NCBI RefSeq assembly: GCF_027627475.1
Contig: NZ_CP115484.1
Location: forward strand, 6,056,501-6,120,500
Source: Paenibacillus sp. SYP-B4298
GTDB lineage: Bacteria > Bacillota > Bacilli > Paenibacillales > Paenibacillaceae
DNA length: 64,000 bases
Direction of reading: 5' to 3'
Under the pieces are notes generated by a model that was given only the letters and a program-made list of their open reading frames with translations, ran no database searches and had not been told where the DNA came from. The translations under genes and the position numbers were made by a program. Shown piece after piece: positions 20,924-29,824 of the stretch. Numbering within the stretch: position 1 is the stretch's first letter; every line of letters starts with the position of its first letter.

Positions 20924-22693
20924 TTGAAAATAAACCACAAGCCGGGAGTATACGGCACGTTGACCCGATTGCTGCGTCTGTCGCGCTCCTACTGGCCCTG
21001 GTATCTGGGCATCGTCCTGCTGTCTGTCGTGTTGTCGTTGACTACCCCTGCCTATGCGGAATTGATGCGCCGGATCGTCAATGCCATCATGGAGCAGCAG
21101 CTATCAGCCATGACCATCGCCTGCCTGCTGCTGGGCGCACTGGCGCTGGTGGAAGCGGGGGGCAGCTTCCTGAGCGGGTATGTTCATACCATGCTGCAGA
21201 ACCGCTCTACCTTGCATTATCAGGCGAGGCTGCTGAACAAGACGGTCAGGCTCCGCCAGAAGGAGCTGCACAGCTATCATAGCGGCGACCTGCTGTCCCG
21301 CATCCATGATGCTGCGCCAGAGGCGCAAGAGGCGATCAACAGCAAGACGATGGATCTGTTTCGCAACAGTCTGCAGTTGGTCTTCCTGCTGGCTTATCTG
21401 TCTGTTGTTCATGTCGGTCTGGCACTGGGCAGCCTGATCATCACGCTCGTCATCCCGCTGTTTGCCAATCCACTGGCACGCAAGATGCGCGACACGTATA
21501 CGAAGCGGCAGGAGGCGAGGGCGCAGCAGGATGCTTTTCTGATGGATAGCCTGCAAGGAATGGAGGTCATTAAGAGCTACTCGATTCAAGATAAAATGAC
21601 CGCGCTGCTGCGAGATAAATGGGATCGATACCTTGTTCATCATCTGAAGGCGCTGGCGCTGGAGGCTGTATTTTACCGGGTAAATATACTGGTGTATGTG
21701 CTCGGGTTAATGTACATTCTCGGGTATGGCGGCTACCTGATTGTGCAGGGCAGGCTGGATGTGGGCGCTCTGGCGGCATTTCTCGTAGTATTCGAGCGGC
21801 TGTCCGGCCCGATCTCCAATCTGTCCTCGCTCTGGCCGCAATTACAGGGGGCGATTGCCAGTGCAGCGAGAACCTTTGAGGTGATGGACCTGCCAAGTGA
21901 AGAGGAAGCGGCATCGATAGGCGCGAAGTCGGGGGCAGGCGTCGGGGGAGATATACGCTTCGACAACGTCTTGTTCCGCTATGCTGAAGGCGCGGAGGCG
22001 GCGCTGCAGGGTGTCAGCTTCACGATTGCCCGCGGGCAGGTGACTGCGATTGTCGGAGAGAGCGGCTCAGGTAAGTCAACGATCGCGAGTCTGCTGCTCG
22101 GTGTTCATCGACCTGATGAGGGGCGGGTATCGGTAGGCGAGCACAATCTGGCGGACATGGAGCTGAGAGGCTGGCGCGAGTCGCTTGCCTACGTCTCCCA
22201 GGAACCGTATCTGTTCTCAGGGACGATCGGGGAAAATATTCGCTTGGGCAAACCTGCTGCGAGCCTGGAGGAGGTCAAGCATGCGGCACAGGCAGCTAAC
22301 CTTCATGACTGGGTGGAGACGTTGCCCGCCGGATACGATACCGTTATTGGCGAGCGCGGGGCAACTCTGTCGGGGGGAGAACGCCAACGCATCTCCATCG
22401 CGCGAGCGCTGATCAAGCACCCGTCGCTGCTCGTGCTGGATGAGCCGACCTCGGCTCTGGATGGCGAGAATGAACGTATGATTCAGGAGTCGATCCAGCA
22501 GGCTGCTGCGGGCAAGACGGTGGTTATTATTGCCCATCGTCTGTCCACGATCAAGGGAGCGGATCATATTCTCTGTTTGCATCAAGGGCGCATCGTCAGT
22601 GAGGGCACACATGAGGAGCTGATGGAGAGGAGCAGCTACTATCGCATGCTCTATGAGAGAGGCATCCGTGAGGGGAAGGGGAGAGCGGTGTGA
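20924..22693 (+). CDS. ABC exporter half-transporter (fused membrane and ATPase domains), subunit 1
   Basis: The 589-residue protein has an N-terminal six-helix exporter domain (about 20-300) and a nucleotide-binding domain with Walker A GESGSGKST, signature LSGGERQRISIARAL, Walker B LLVLDEPTSALD and the switch His in IIAHRLSTIK. It probably pairs with the next gene product as a heterodimer exporting a peptide or lipid-like product. The start is TTG 20924 after AGGGGGG. Its stop overlaps the GTG start of the second subunit by four bases. The neighbouring NRPS debris suggests it once exported that product and gave self-protection. Confidence 0.92.
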   Translation: MKINHKPGVYGTLTRLLRLSRSYWPWYLGIVLLSVVLSLTTPAYAELMRRIVNAIMEQQLSAMTIACLLLGALALVEAGGSFLSGYVHTMLQNRSTLHYQARLLNKTVRLRQKELHSYHSGDLLSRIHDAAPEAQEAINSKTMDLFRNSLQLVFLLAYLSVVHVGLALGSLIITLVIPLFANPLARKMRDTYTKRQEARAQQDAFLMDSLQGMEVIKSYSIQDKMTALLRDKWDRYLVHHLKALALEAVFYRVNILVYVLGLMYILGYGGYLIVQGRLDVGALAAFLVVFERLSGPISNLSSLWPQLQGAIASAARTFEVMDLPSEEEAASIGAKSGAGVGGDIRFDNVLFRYAEGAEAALQGVSFTIARGQVTAIVGESGSGKSTIASLLLGVHRPDEGRVSVGEHNLADMELRGWRESLAYVSQEPYLFSGTIGENIRLGKPAASLEEVKHAAQAANLHDWVETLPAGYDTVIGERGATLSGGERQRISIARALIKHPSLLVLDEPTSALDGENERMIQESIQQAAAGKTVVIIAHRLSTIKGADHILCLHQGRIVSEGTHEELMERSSYYRMLYERGIREGKGRAV

Positions 22694-24651
22694 GTACAGG
22701 AGGACAAGCGGAGCCACGGGCGGTCTCATTATTTGTCGCCATTATGAAGTATGCCAAGCCATACAAGATCGCCTTTATATTATCCGTGCTGCTGCTCGCA
22801 GCAGATATTGTGTATGATGTCGGTTACGCGTGGGTGCAGCAATTGTTCATCGATGCTGCCGGGCGGCGGGATCTGGATACGCTGTTGCTGCTGACGGGGG
22901 TATGTCTGGCAGCGGGCATCGGGATAATCCTCTTCTTCATGCTCCAATTCTATCTGCGCAACTCGGTTCAATCACAGATGCAGCGGGATTTCTCTACGGA
23001 TGTATTTCGGCAGATTGCCTCGCTTCCGTATGCGTCGCTGCTCCGGTTCCATTCGGGCGATCTGGTCTCCCGCACGACCCGCGATGTCCAGCAGGCCAAT
23101 GGCATGGTCGCCAACATCGTGTATGAGCTGACCTACAATGTGGCGCTGTTCGCGGTTGCCTTTGCCTATCTGGCTACAATGAACTGGAAGCTGGCGCTGC
23201 TGGTTGTGCTGTCTGCTCCGGTTGTATTTGCAGTAGGCAGATGGTATGACCGCAAGCTGCGGATGTATGGGAATCGGCTTCAGCAAAAGGATGCGGAGGT
23301 GCGCGGTTTCCTGCAGGAAATGTTGCAGGGGCTGCATATTGTGCGCATATTCCAGATGGAGTCCTCGGTGCTGGCCAAGTATGAGGAGAAGCGCAGGGAG
23401 CAGAACCGCCTGCAGGTGGCCAATATGCTGCAACGCACCTCGATGAACCAGTCTGTCTACCTCACCAATCAGCTTGTCATAATTGTGTGTGTCTATTTCA
23501 CCGCCTATACAGCCATTCAGGGCGCGCTGACAGCCGGTCAGGTGCTGGCGTTTCTCGTGCTGATCAGCCGGGTGCAGAATCCGCTGCTTAGCGTCATTAA
23601 TACATGGGGCAATCTGCAGCAGGGGCTAGGCGCCGCGGAGCGTATCTTCGCGCTGTTCAAGCCTATGGGGGAGAGCCGGCAAGAGGGGCAGGAGCAGCCG
23701 GGTCTGCTGGGGCAGGAGGAGACGGGAGAAGATGGTGTACGCTCGGTCCTGCCCGGGCACGAGGCTATCGGTCAGGTGCCATTGTCTAATAAGAGCGAAG
23801 AGCAGGCGCAGAAGGTCGGCTCAAGCGGGTCGGTATTGTACTCGGCATCAGGGGTAGAGCCTGCGGGCGGCCAGCCGGTCATTGCCCTTAAGGAGGCGAC
23901 GGTGTCGCTTGAGCTAGATGAGGGCAAGCAGACCGTTCTCCTTGATCAGGTGAGTCTGACAGTGAATAGAGGGGAATTCGTTGCCGTGGTGGGCTCGAGC
24001 GGCGCAGGCAAGTCAACCCTGCTGCGGTTGTGCAGCGGCTTAATCTCTCCCACCGCTGGCGGAGCATGGACACTGGGCACGCAGTTGAGTGCTCACCCCG
24101 ATGAAGCGGAGACACTTCGTCAGTTGAGCTATGTGCCGCAGACGCCTTATCTTTTTACCGGGACGTTAAGGGATAATATTAGGCTCGGGCTGGAGGGGGC
24201 GAGCGACGAAGAGGTCGTCTGGGCAGCTCAAGCCGCGGGCGCTCATTCCTTTATTGAGAAGCTGAATGGCGGTTATGATGCATGGGTGGGGGAGCGGGGA
24301 GAAACGTTGTCCGGCGGACAGCGGCAGCGGATTACGCTGGCGCGGGCGCTGATCAGGCGACCGAAGCTGCTGCTGCTGGACGAGGCAACGTCTGCGCTCG
24401 ATACGCTCACGGAGGCGCAAGTATTGGAATCCATCCTGCAGGCTGTGCCTGGTATGGCGGTGATTGCGGTCACGCATAGAGCATCCGCAGTTCAATACGC
24501 TAGCAGAGTGATTGCTATGGAGCAGGGGCGGATTGTGGAGGACGGTACACACGCGGAGCTGCTGCAGCTTGGCGGAGTCTACACGGCTTTATTTGCGAAC
24601 GGGGAGGAAGGGGATGCGGGATATGAGCAGGTTGCCGGGGCGCGGCAATGA
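22690..24651 (+). CDS. ABC exporter half-transporter, subunit 2, with a long interdomain linker
   Basis: The 653-residue partner exporter subunit has six membrane helices in residues 15-310, then the ATPase domain with Walker A GSSGAGKST, signature LSGGQRQRITLARAL and Walker B LLLLDEATSALD. The switch His is in VTHRAS. Between the domains lies an unusual Gln/Glu/Gly/Ser-rich stretch of about 70 residues (near 330-400), absent from subunit 1. GTG 22690 overlaps the upstream stop, so the pair is coupled. Confidence 0.92.
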   Translation: MSTGGQAEPRAVSLFVAIMKYAKPYKIAFILSVLLLAADIVYDVGYAWVQQLFIDAAGRRDLDTLLLLTGVCLAAGIGIILFFMLQFYLRNSVQSQMQRDFSTDVFRQIASLPYASLLRFHSGDLVSRTTRDVQQANGMVANIVYELTYNVALFAVAFAYLATMNWKLALLVVLSAPVVFAVGRWYDRKLRMYGNRLQQKDAEVRGFLQEMLQGLHIVRIFQMESSVLAKYEEKRREQNRLQVANMLQRTSMNQSVYLTNQLVIIVCVYFTAYTAIQGALTAGQVLAFLVLISRVQNPLLSVINTWGNLQQGLGAAERIFALFKPMGESRQEGQEQPGLLGQEETGEDGVRSVLPGHEAIGQVPLSNKSEEQAQKVGSSGSVLYSASGVEPAGGQPVIALKEATVSLELDEGKQTVLLDQVSLTVNRGEFVAVVGSSGAGKSTLLRLCSGLISPTAGGAWTLGTQLSAHPDEAETLRQLSYVPQTPYLFTGTLRDNIRLGLEGASDEEVVWAAQAAGAHSFIEKLNGGYDAWVGERGETLSGGQRQRITLARALIRRPKLLLLDEATSALDTLTEAQVLESILQAVPGMAVIAVTHRASAVQYASRVIAMEQGRIVEDGTHAELLQLGGVYTALFANGEEGDAGYEQVAGARQ

Positions 24652-24657
24652 GGAGGT

Positions 24658-24732
24658 ATGGATTACTCTGTAGATGTTCAGGATGGTAGATTGGCCGGTC
24701 GGGAGGCTCAGAAGAATTATGGCATGACTTAG
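24658..24732 (+). pseudogene. Possible C-terminal scrap of a hydantoinase B-type gene
   Basis: A short frame reads MDYSVDVQDGRLAGREAQK... and stops at TAG about 24730. DVQDG...REAQKNYGM resembles the last residues of hydantoinase B/oxoprolinase proteins (D-x-x-DG...A...YGV). The AGGAGG is only one base from the ATG, so this is unlikely to be a functional small gene. The rest of 24733-24867 shows nothing I can name. Confidence 0.25.
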
Positions 24733-24870
24733 AAACTATAGTATAGATAGTATAGAATGAAGTGAATAAGACATCCGCCGCAGCAGCACGCGCCTGCTAC
24801 TCAAGCCTGCATGCTGCCGCGGGGCTCTGACCGTGGGCTTGTTCGCCAAGTGCCCTCGCTGAGCGCAGCA

Positions 24871-25656
24871 CTACCCCCGAATCCCCTTCACAATCTCATC
24901 CTCGTGCCGCCGAAGATAATCCATATCTTCAATATACACATTCAGATGTCCTTCAGCGATATGATGCTGGAAATCCTCGTTGCCGTTGTCGGCCTCGTGC
25001 TGCATGAAGTTCGTCAGACTCGTCAGTCTGGCGATCAAGACGCGGACGAGGCTTTCCCGCTGAGCATCATCCAGCCCGTACTCATCCAGAAATAGCCTGG
25101 TTCTCCGAATATGCGCCTGTAAATCTCCGTGTGAGCCGGTGCGAGCAGGGCTGGTGAATGGAACCCAGCGATAGACGGCGTAGGCTACATCCCATAGTCT
25201 CGGCCCTGGATGCAGAGTGTCGAAATCAATGATTCCCGCAGCCTCGCCATCGACGATCGTAACGTTATAAGGCGCAAAGTCGCCATGACACATCACTTCG
25301 GCGGGCTGCTGCGCGGTCAGCATCCACGATTCCTCATGGGTGAGCATACAGATATAATGCTGGCTGTGCTCGTGAAAGGTCTTCAATAAGCGGGCAGCCG
25401 AGATCAACATGCGATTCTCCAGCATCCACGCTGGCAATGGATCATTGTATACCTCGCCTGGCATATACGACAGCAGCTCCTGCTGTTGCTCTGTGATGGC
25501 GTATGGTTCGGGTACGAAGCGCGCGCCGCGCTGATGCATGAACCTCAGAAAGCGGTGAATATCTACTGTCCAACGCTGCGCTGGACGGACAACGCTCCCG
25601 CCCTCCTTCATAATTTTGCCGATGCGTCCCCCGGCCAATTCCTCGCGACGCTCCAT
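24871..25656 (-). CDS. Aminoglycoside phosphotransferase-family kinase
   Basis: The 261-residue APH/choline-kinase-like protein has the catalytic loop CHGDFAPYN (His124, Asp126, Asn131) and the metal-binding IIDFDTLHPG (Asp144), followed by LWDVAYAVYRW. The N-lobe is short, as in the group beginning with NVVRP-type strands, so the substrate is probably not an aminoglycoside and cannot be named. The start is ATG 25656 after AGGAAGGTG on the minus strand; a TTG one codon earlier is less likely. It is transcribed toward the exporter genes. Confidence 0.85.
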   Translation of the reverse strand: MERREELAGGRIGKIMKEGGSVVRPAQRWTVDIHRFLRFMHQRGARFVPEPYAITEQQQELLSYMPGEVYNDPLPAWMLENRMLISAARLLKTFHEHSQHYICMLTHEESWMLTAQQPAEVMCHGDFAPYNVTIVDGEAAGIIDFDTLHPGPRLWDVAYAVYRWVPFTSPARTGSHGDLQAHIRRTRLFLDEYGLDDAQRESLVRVLIARLTSLTNFMQHEADNGNEDFQHHIAEGHLNVYIEDMDYLRRHEDEIVKGIRG

Positions 25657-25827
25657 CAATGAATCACCTTCCTTTTATCATGTAATATAGCAACTATCGA
25701 CAAGATGTCAAATGTAAGAGGAGGCTTCAAACCTGTGCATGCTTCAGCATTTGTACCCGTGAGGAAGGCTGGAGATGGATACTCCAGTAAAAAAGATAGC
25801 TAATTCCCTTTTTAATTTAGTATATTA

Positions 25828-26010
25828 AACATCTATGATGCGAAGGCGGCGGTGTTTGATGCGAACGGGCTGCCGCTCTATGAATTTCAGACAAACAATG
25901 TAGTTACCGGCGTCTCTTACGTCGATAATGGCGGTCTGCTGGTCTCCTCCGATGAATGTCACCTGTATCGTTGGGTCCTAACGGAGGGCAACGTGAGTCC
26001 GCCCCGGTGA
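25828..26010 (+). pseudogene. C-terminal remnant of an unidentified protein gene
   Basis: This open frame follows TAA at 25813 and has no good start. It encodes NIYDAKAAVFDANGLPLYEF... to ...LYRWVLTEGNVSPPR and then stops. The codon use is GC-rich and protein-like, and the repeated strand pattern (VFDANGLPLYEF, VDNGGLLVSSDE) suggests a beta-propeller or repeat protein end. A normal terminator follows at 26053, so this looks like the tail of a gene whose front was lost. Confidence 0.45.
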
Positions 26011-26052
26011 CATTGTGAGCATGCAAATCCACGTATGGCTTTGCAATCCTGT

Positions 26053-26098
26053 CAAGCCTTCGCTGTCGCTCCTGTGGAGTGTCGGCGAAGGTTTTTTT
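26053..26098 (+). terminator. Terminator, copy 1 of a repeated sequence
   Basis: CCTTCGC (26057-26063) and GCGAAGG (26085-26091) close a hairpin followed by seven T. The 45-base sequence recurs with one change at 29825-29868, on the other side of the AT-rich island. Confidence 0.8.
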
Positions 26099-26127
26099 GT
26101 TAGTGATGTATATCAAGTTTTCAATAT

Positions 26128-26421
26128 CTATTCATCAACCCATTTCAATAAGAATTTACTTAGAAGTTTTTTTCTGGCGCGAGCGAGTCGTTGAGCGACC
26201 ACTGGTGTACTAGTTCCTAATTCTATGGAAATTTCCTTGTGAGATTTACCATCCATATAATATTTCAGAAGCACTGCCCTGTATTCATGCTTTAATTCAA
26301 GCATTGCTTCTTGTAGCATTTGTTTTTTTAAAGAACATTCAAATACTGATTCAACGCTGATATCACCAGCTATATTTAGAGGGGGAATTCTGGTTGTACT
26401 ATAAATGTCCTCAAAGCTCAA
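26128..26421 (-). CDS. ECF sigma factor, C-terminal part (region 4), split by a frameshift
   Basis: The 97-residue frame holds sigma region 4. LKHEYRAVLLKYYMDGKSHKEISIELGTSTPVVAQRLARARKKLL is the helix-turn-helix that binds the -35 element. The only start is TTG 26421, which overlaps the stop of the region 2 frame. If one extra A is read in the A8 run before it, the two frames join as ...ILKQKKSRHWLSFEDIYS, a normal sigma linker. So this is the second half of one gene of about 190 residues, split either by mutation, by sequencing error, or by slippage used in expression. Confidence 0.75.
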   Translation of the reverse strand: MSFEDIYSTTRIPPLNIAGDISVESVFECSLKKQMLQEAMLELKHEYRAVLLKYYMDGKSHKEISIELGTSTPVVAQRLARARKKLLSKFLLKWVDE

Positions 26422-26702
26422 CCAATGACGACTTTTTTTTGTTTTAATATATCAATCATCTGATTGCGAATGATACGTTTTACCCATTTCTTCCCTCTGA
26501 GAGGCTCCTTTAATTGACCATGATTTCTTATTGCTTTCAAAAAAGACTCTTGAATAATGTCTTCCACAAGGAAATGATCCTTTAAAATAAAAAAAATTTC
26601 TTTATATGCGAACTGATAAAACGAATAATAAAAGTGATTTTGTACCTCATAGCTCAACGCATCGAAATCTGTCTTAAGCAGAGCCCACCAACTTTCTTCC
26701 AT
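26418..26702 (-). CDS. ECF sigma factor, N-terminal part (region 2), split by a frameshift
   Basis: The 94-residue frame has region 2 of an ECF sigma-70 factor: DHFLVEDIIQESFLKAIRNH (the 2.1-2.2 helix that contacts core RNA polymerase), then GKKWVKRIIRNQMIDILKQKK (2.4, the -10 contact). It ends shortly after an A8 run (plus-strand T8 at 26433-26440). The gene is AT-rich and divergent from the secreted SpoIID-like protein, which may be its target. No separate anti-sigma gene is seen. Confidence 0.75.
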   Translation of the reverse strand: MEESWWALLKTDFDALSYEVQNHFYYSFYQFAYKEIFFILKDHFLVEDIIQESFLKAIRNHGQLKEPLRGKKWVKRIIRNQMIDILKQKKVVIG

Positions 26703-27027
26703 TTAAATCTCCCTCATATTTTTTTCTATATATTATTTATTTTTACATATATTATTAAAATTGTAAACATAAAATTTATTTGATAGTTTCCGTCATATTT
26801 TTAATGAAGGTGTCGTCTATACTCTTACATCAAGTTGCCTGCGAATTATACTGACTATAGGGAGGGGATTAGAAGGAAGAATTGAACTTAAAATTCGCCA
26901 AAGGGATTGTTTTAAAAAAATCCATATAAGTCCGAGGCCTCTTGCACAAAAAGACTCAATAAGAAGTACAATTAGAATATTTTTGCGAGATATATTTGCA
27001 TTGATCATTGAAAGGAGATTAAGAAAA
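26703..27027. promoter_or_regulatory. AT-rich divergent promoter region between the sigma factor and the SpoIID-like gene
   Basis: About 325 bases, strongly AT-rich, separate two divergently transcribed genes, so at least two promoters must be here. I could not identify an ECF-type promoter with convincing spacing. Confidence 0.4.
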
Positions 27028-28977
27028 ATGTTTAAACAAAGCTTGCGTCTTGGTTTATTGTTAAGTTTGGTATTTTCTTTGGCCATCAGTTTGGTGACAA
27101 ATGTTTCGGCAGAATCATCCCAATTAGTCGAAGCGGGCCCCGAACAGGTAATTCAGCAACATGTCTCTGCATTGAATAATAAAGATTGGGAAACATATAT
27201 TCAATTAGAAGTGACCGAGAATCAGCTTGCAACAACACGTTTTATTGAAAACACGGATTACCAGCAGCAGTCGTTGGGGCTCCACACTGTCGAATCTGTT
27301 TCTATATCAGAATTGAAAACTCTGCCGAATGAGTTTGTTTCTCGTTTGACCAATTTTTCATATTACGAAGAGAAGTACGAAAATTTACATTCCTACCTTG
27401 TAGGGCTTGACTTTAAAGTGATAAAAGAAGATAAGTATTTCTTTGACGGGGTCAATTATCGTTTGATGATAATTGGAAAGGAAAATGATTATTGGAAGGT
27501 TGTTGAAAATTCTATTGCCCCATTAATTGCAATACAAAATGCCAATCTTGGTTTTGACAGTGATACTGAAAAAGATGCAATTAATGTTGCTATAAGTCGA
27601 GCTGAAGGGATAATAATAAATAAAAAAGGTGAAGTGCTAGAGGATCTACGAGCTTCTAACGAGCAAATAGAGACTGAAAGGGGATTTAACACCGAATTAT
27701 TACCAGAAAAACTTTCTCCAGAAGAAAAAAATTATGAGCAAGGAAAACAACAAATACTGGAGCAGGTAGATACAACCGAAGTAACTGCGAATCAATCAGA
27801 AACAAATGTGATATCTCCTAATAATGTTAGTCCATATAGACCATCCGATCAACATCTCCCTCCTAGTTACATTAGGGTATACAGAAATTCTTACAATCGA
27901 ATTGACACCCCCACACTTTATAATTATGTGCGGGCTGTTCTACCTAATGAATGGATTTTGTATACAATTCCTAAAATGGAATCTTTGAAGGCAGGTGCAA
28001 TGGCAACTAAATTCGTCGGATGGTATCGGGTATGGGCAAGCCCGAAATACCCTAATGAAGCCTATGATGTAAAAGACACGGTGGCTGACCAAGTTTATAA
28101 TCCCGAGGCAAATAAAGAGACTACAGAATCTTTGCAAGCCATTAATGCAGTAGGTGGAATTGGAATCCAGAATTCTAGTGGTAATATTTTTTATCCTGCG
28201 TATGTTGCGGGGGTATCAGGCCAACCGGGGCCCTATCATGGTGGGGAATTGAAACAACGTGGAGCTGACTATCTTAATGATCAGGGATATAATTGGTTAC
28301 AAATACTACATTATTTTTACGATTCATCTACGGTATCTATTGGAAATATCGCTCCATTTTTCTACAGCGGCTCATTCTGGAATGCTGGTGAGACTCTTTA
28401 TTCATATGGAACGGTAACTGGCCAAAGTGAAAAATGGTTTAAATTGATAGGTTCAAATCTAACTGTAAATATAGAAACCGTACCTAATGGAGCAAAAACT
28501 GATACGTATCTGGAGCTTTATAATTCTGATCTGCAGTTACTGGCAAGTGACGATGACTCGGGTGGCGGAAGTTATTCAAGAATTACTGCTTATCTCGCTA
28601 CTGGAAATACCTATTATGTTAAGGTCCGCAATTATAATAGCGGTAGTGCTGTATACGCTGGTATCTATCTAACAACCGGCACAGTGGGTACGTTGACCAT
28701 CGGATATGCAACGGGTGGGGCTTATTATGACTTCTATGTAACAGGCGATGGAAGGTTGACAAACTTTGAAACACTTTTTTACACTACAAACAGCGATACC
28801 TACTTAGAGGTCTATAATAGCAACGGTGCTCTTATTGCGTCCAATGACGATCATGGAACGGGAAGTTATTCTTTTATTGCGAAAGTGCCTCTCATCAGTG
28901 GACAAACTTATCGGGTGCGAGTTCGTAATTACAACAATGGGAGTCCCGTATTTGCCCAAGTAACGATGACTAGATAA
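27028..28977 (+). CDS. Secreted protein with an NTF2-like region, a SpoIID/LytB-like domain and two PPC-type C-terminal domains
   Basis: The 649-residue product starts with a signal peptide (residues 1-28, ending VSA) after ATG 27028 and AAAGGAG at 27011-27017. Residues about 30-175 look like an NTF2/SnoaL-like fold (QVIQQHVSALNNKDWETYIQL). Residues about 270-440 resemble SpoIID/LytB: YVRAVLPNEW, LKAGAMATKF, VKDTVADQVY and GADYLNDQGYNWLQILHYFY. Two bacterial pre-peptidase C-terminal-like beta domains follow (DTYLELYNSDLQLLASDDDSG... and DTYLEVYNSNGALIASNDDHG...). SpoIID proteins cleave denuded peptidoglycan; activity here is uncertain because key residues are only partly matched. The gene is AT-rich and divergent from the sigma factor. 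Confidence 0.65.
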   Translation: MFKQSLRLGLLLSLVFSLAISLVTNVSAESSQLVEAGPEQVIQQHVSALNNKDWETYIQLEVTENQLATTRFIENTDYQQQSLGLHTVESVSISELKTLPNEFVSRLTNFSYYEEKYENLHSYLVGLDFKVIKEDKYFFDGVNYRLMIIGKENDYWKVVENSIAPLIAIQNANLGFDSDTEKDAINVAISRAEGIIINKKGEVLEDLRASNEQIETERGFNTELLPEKLSPEEKNYEQGKQQILEQVDTTEVTANQSETNVISPNNVSPYRPSDQHLPPSYIRVYRNSYNRIDTPTLYNYVRAVLPNEWILYTIPKMESLKAGAMATKFVGWYRVWASPKYPNEAYDVKDTVADQVYNPEANKETTESLQAINAVGGIGIQNSSGNIFYPAYVAGVSGQPGPYHGGELKQRGADYLNDQGYNWLQILHYFYDSSTVSIGNIAPFFYSGSFWNAGETLYSYGTVTGQSEKWFKLIGSNLTVNIETVPNGAKTDTYLELYNSDLQLLASDDDSGGGSYSRITAYLATGNTYYVKVRNYNSGSAVYAGIYLTTGTVGTLTIGYATGGAYYDFYVTGDGRLTNFETLFYTTNSDTYLEVYNSNGALIASNDDHGTGSYSFIAKVPLISGQTYRVRVRNYNNGSPVFAQVTMTR

Positions 28978-28987
28978 TGTTGATTTA

Positions 28988-29025
28988 GAGAACATACCAA
29001 GTTTACGCTTGGTATGTTCTCTTTT
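28988..29025 (+). terminator. Strong terminator after the SpoIID-like gene
   Basis: GAGAACATACCAAG (28988-29001) and CTTGGTATGTTCTC (29008-29021) form a perfect 14-base stem with loop TTTACG and a TTTT tail. Confidence 0.92.
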
Positions 29026-29160
29026 CTAAGATACGCCGAGCAGGCGTCAGCGGGGCTGTCAAGTACTAATTATTTACAAAATCAAGGGGCCGCTGCGCGA
29101 GGCGGAAGCTGCGAATCATGAATACACCTATGTGAAAAAGGGGAATGGAGGATTATTCTA

Positions 29161-29811
29161 ATGAAAATTACAGCTCAAAAACTGATTTTAAGCTTAACCG
29201 CCTTATTTCTTGTTATCGCATGTTCTAACCAACAAACGATGGATTCGGAGGACTCGCTGTCCCCTCCAATTAGGGACGCTGCAACTGAATTTTTTACAAC
29301 CGAACCTCCAACTGGACCATCTCAAGCATCAGTAAATGTAATGCAGGCCCCCTTTGTATTGCCACAAGGGTATCAAATAATTGAAACATCTTCTGTTAAG
29401 TTTGCAATTCCAGAAGAGTGGACGTATCAAGTAAGTGGGTCTTCTGACCTTCTCATTTTCAAAAAGGGTGAAAAAGAAATAGGTCAAACAGAAATATTGG
29501 GTTGGTTTGATAAAAATACGTGGCAAGGCATGAAACCAAATCATTCGGAGCAAACCGATTTTATGGAAATTGAAGGGGTCGTACCTATTAGTGGGATAAA
29601 TATTCATACGTATAAAATTCTATTAACTCATACAAAACCCGCGGCTGCGTTGGAACCAGATTGGGAGTATAGTGAAACTAGATGGTATATGACGGTTAAA
29701 GAGCAAGAGCGTTCATATGGTTTTTATTATTCAAGTCATGAGGTAGATGATCTCACGATGAAAACAATTGCCTCAAGTTTTCGACTTAATTTAGAAGGTG
29801 AAGGTTTATAG
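29161..29811 (+). CDS. Putative lipoprotein of unknown function
   Basis: The 216-residue protein has a lipoprotein signal peptide with lipobox LVIAC (Cys21), then a Thr/Pro/Ser-rich spacer and a single domain (FAIPEEWTYQVSGSSDLLIFKKG ... MKTIASSFRLNL). This pattern of an amphipathic strand set ending in IASSF resembles the PsbP-like/DUF1795 fold, but I do not recognise the family. GGAGG lies shortly before the ATG. A GC-rich scrap of coding-like sequence (about 29090-29161) ends in TAA overlapping the ATG and may be gene debris. The gene shares its AT-rich composition with the island. Confidence 0.65.
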   Translation: MKITAQKLILSLTALFLVIACSNQQTMDSEDSLSPPIRDAATEFFTTEPPTGPSQASVNVMQAPFVLPQGYQIIETSSVKFAIPEEWTYQVSGSSDLLIFKKGEKEIGQTEILGWFDKNTWQGMKPNHSEQTDFMEIEGVVPISGINIHTYKILLTHTKPAAALEPDWEYSETRWYMTVKEQERSYGFYYSSHEVDDLTMKTIASSFRLNLEGEGL

Positions 29812-29824
29812 AATCCTTGAATTG

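Noticed and set aside
24871-25656. Specific call as an aminoglycoside-resistance enzyme
   Set aside because: Only the general phosphotransferase motifs are present and the N-lobe differs. A resistance claim would need substrate data.
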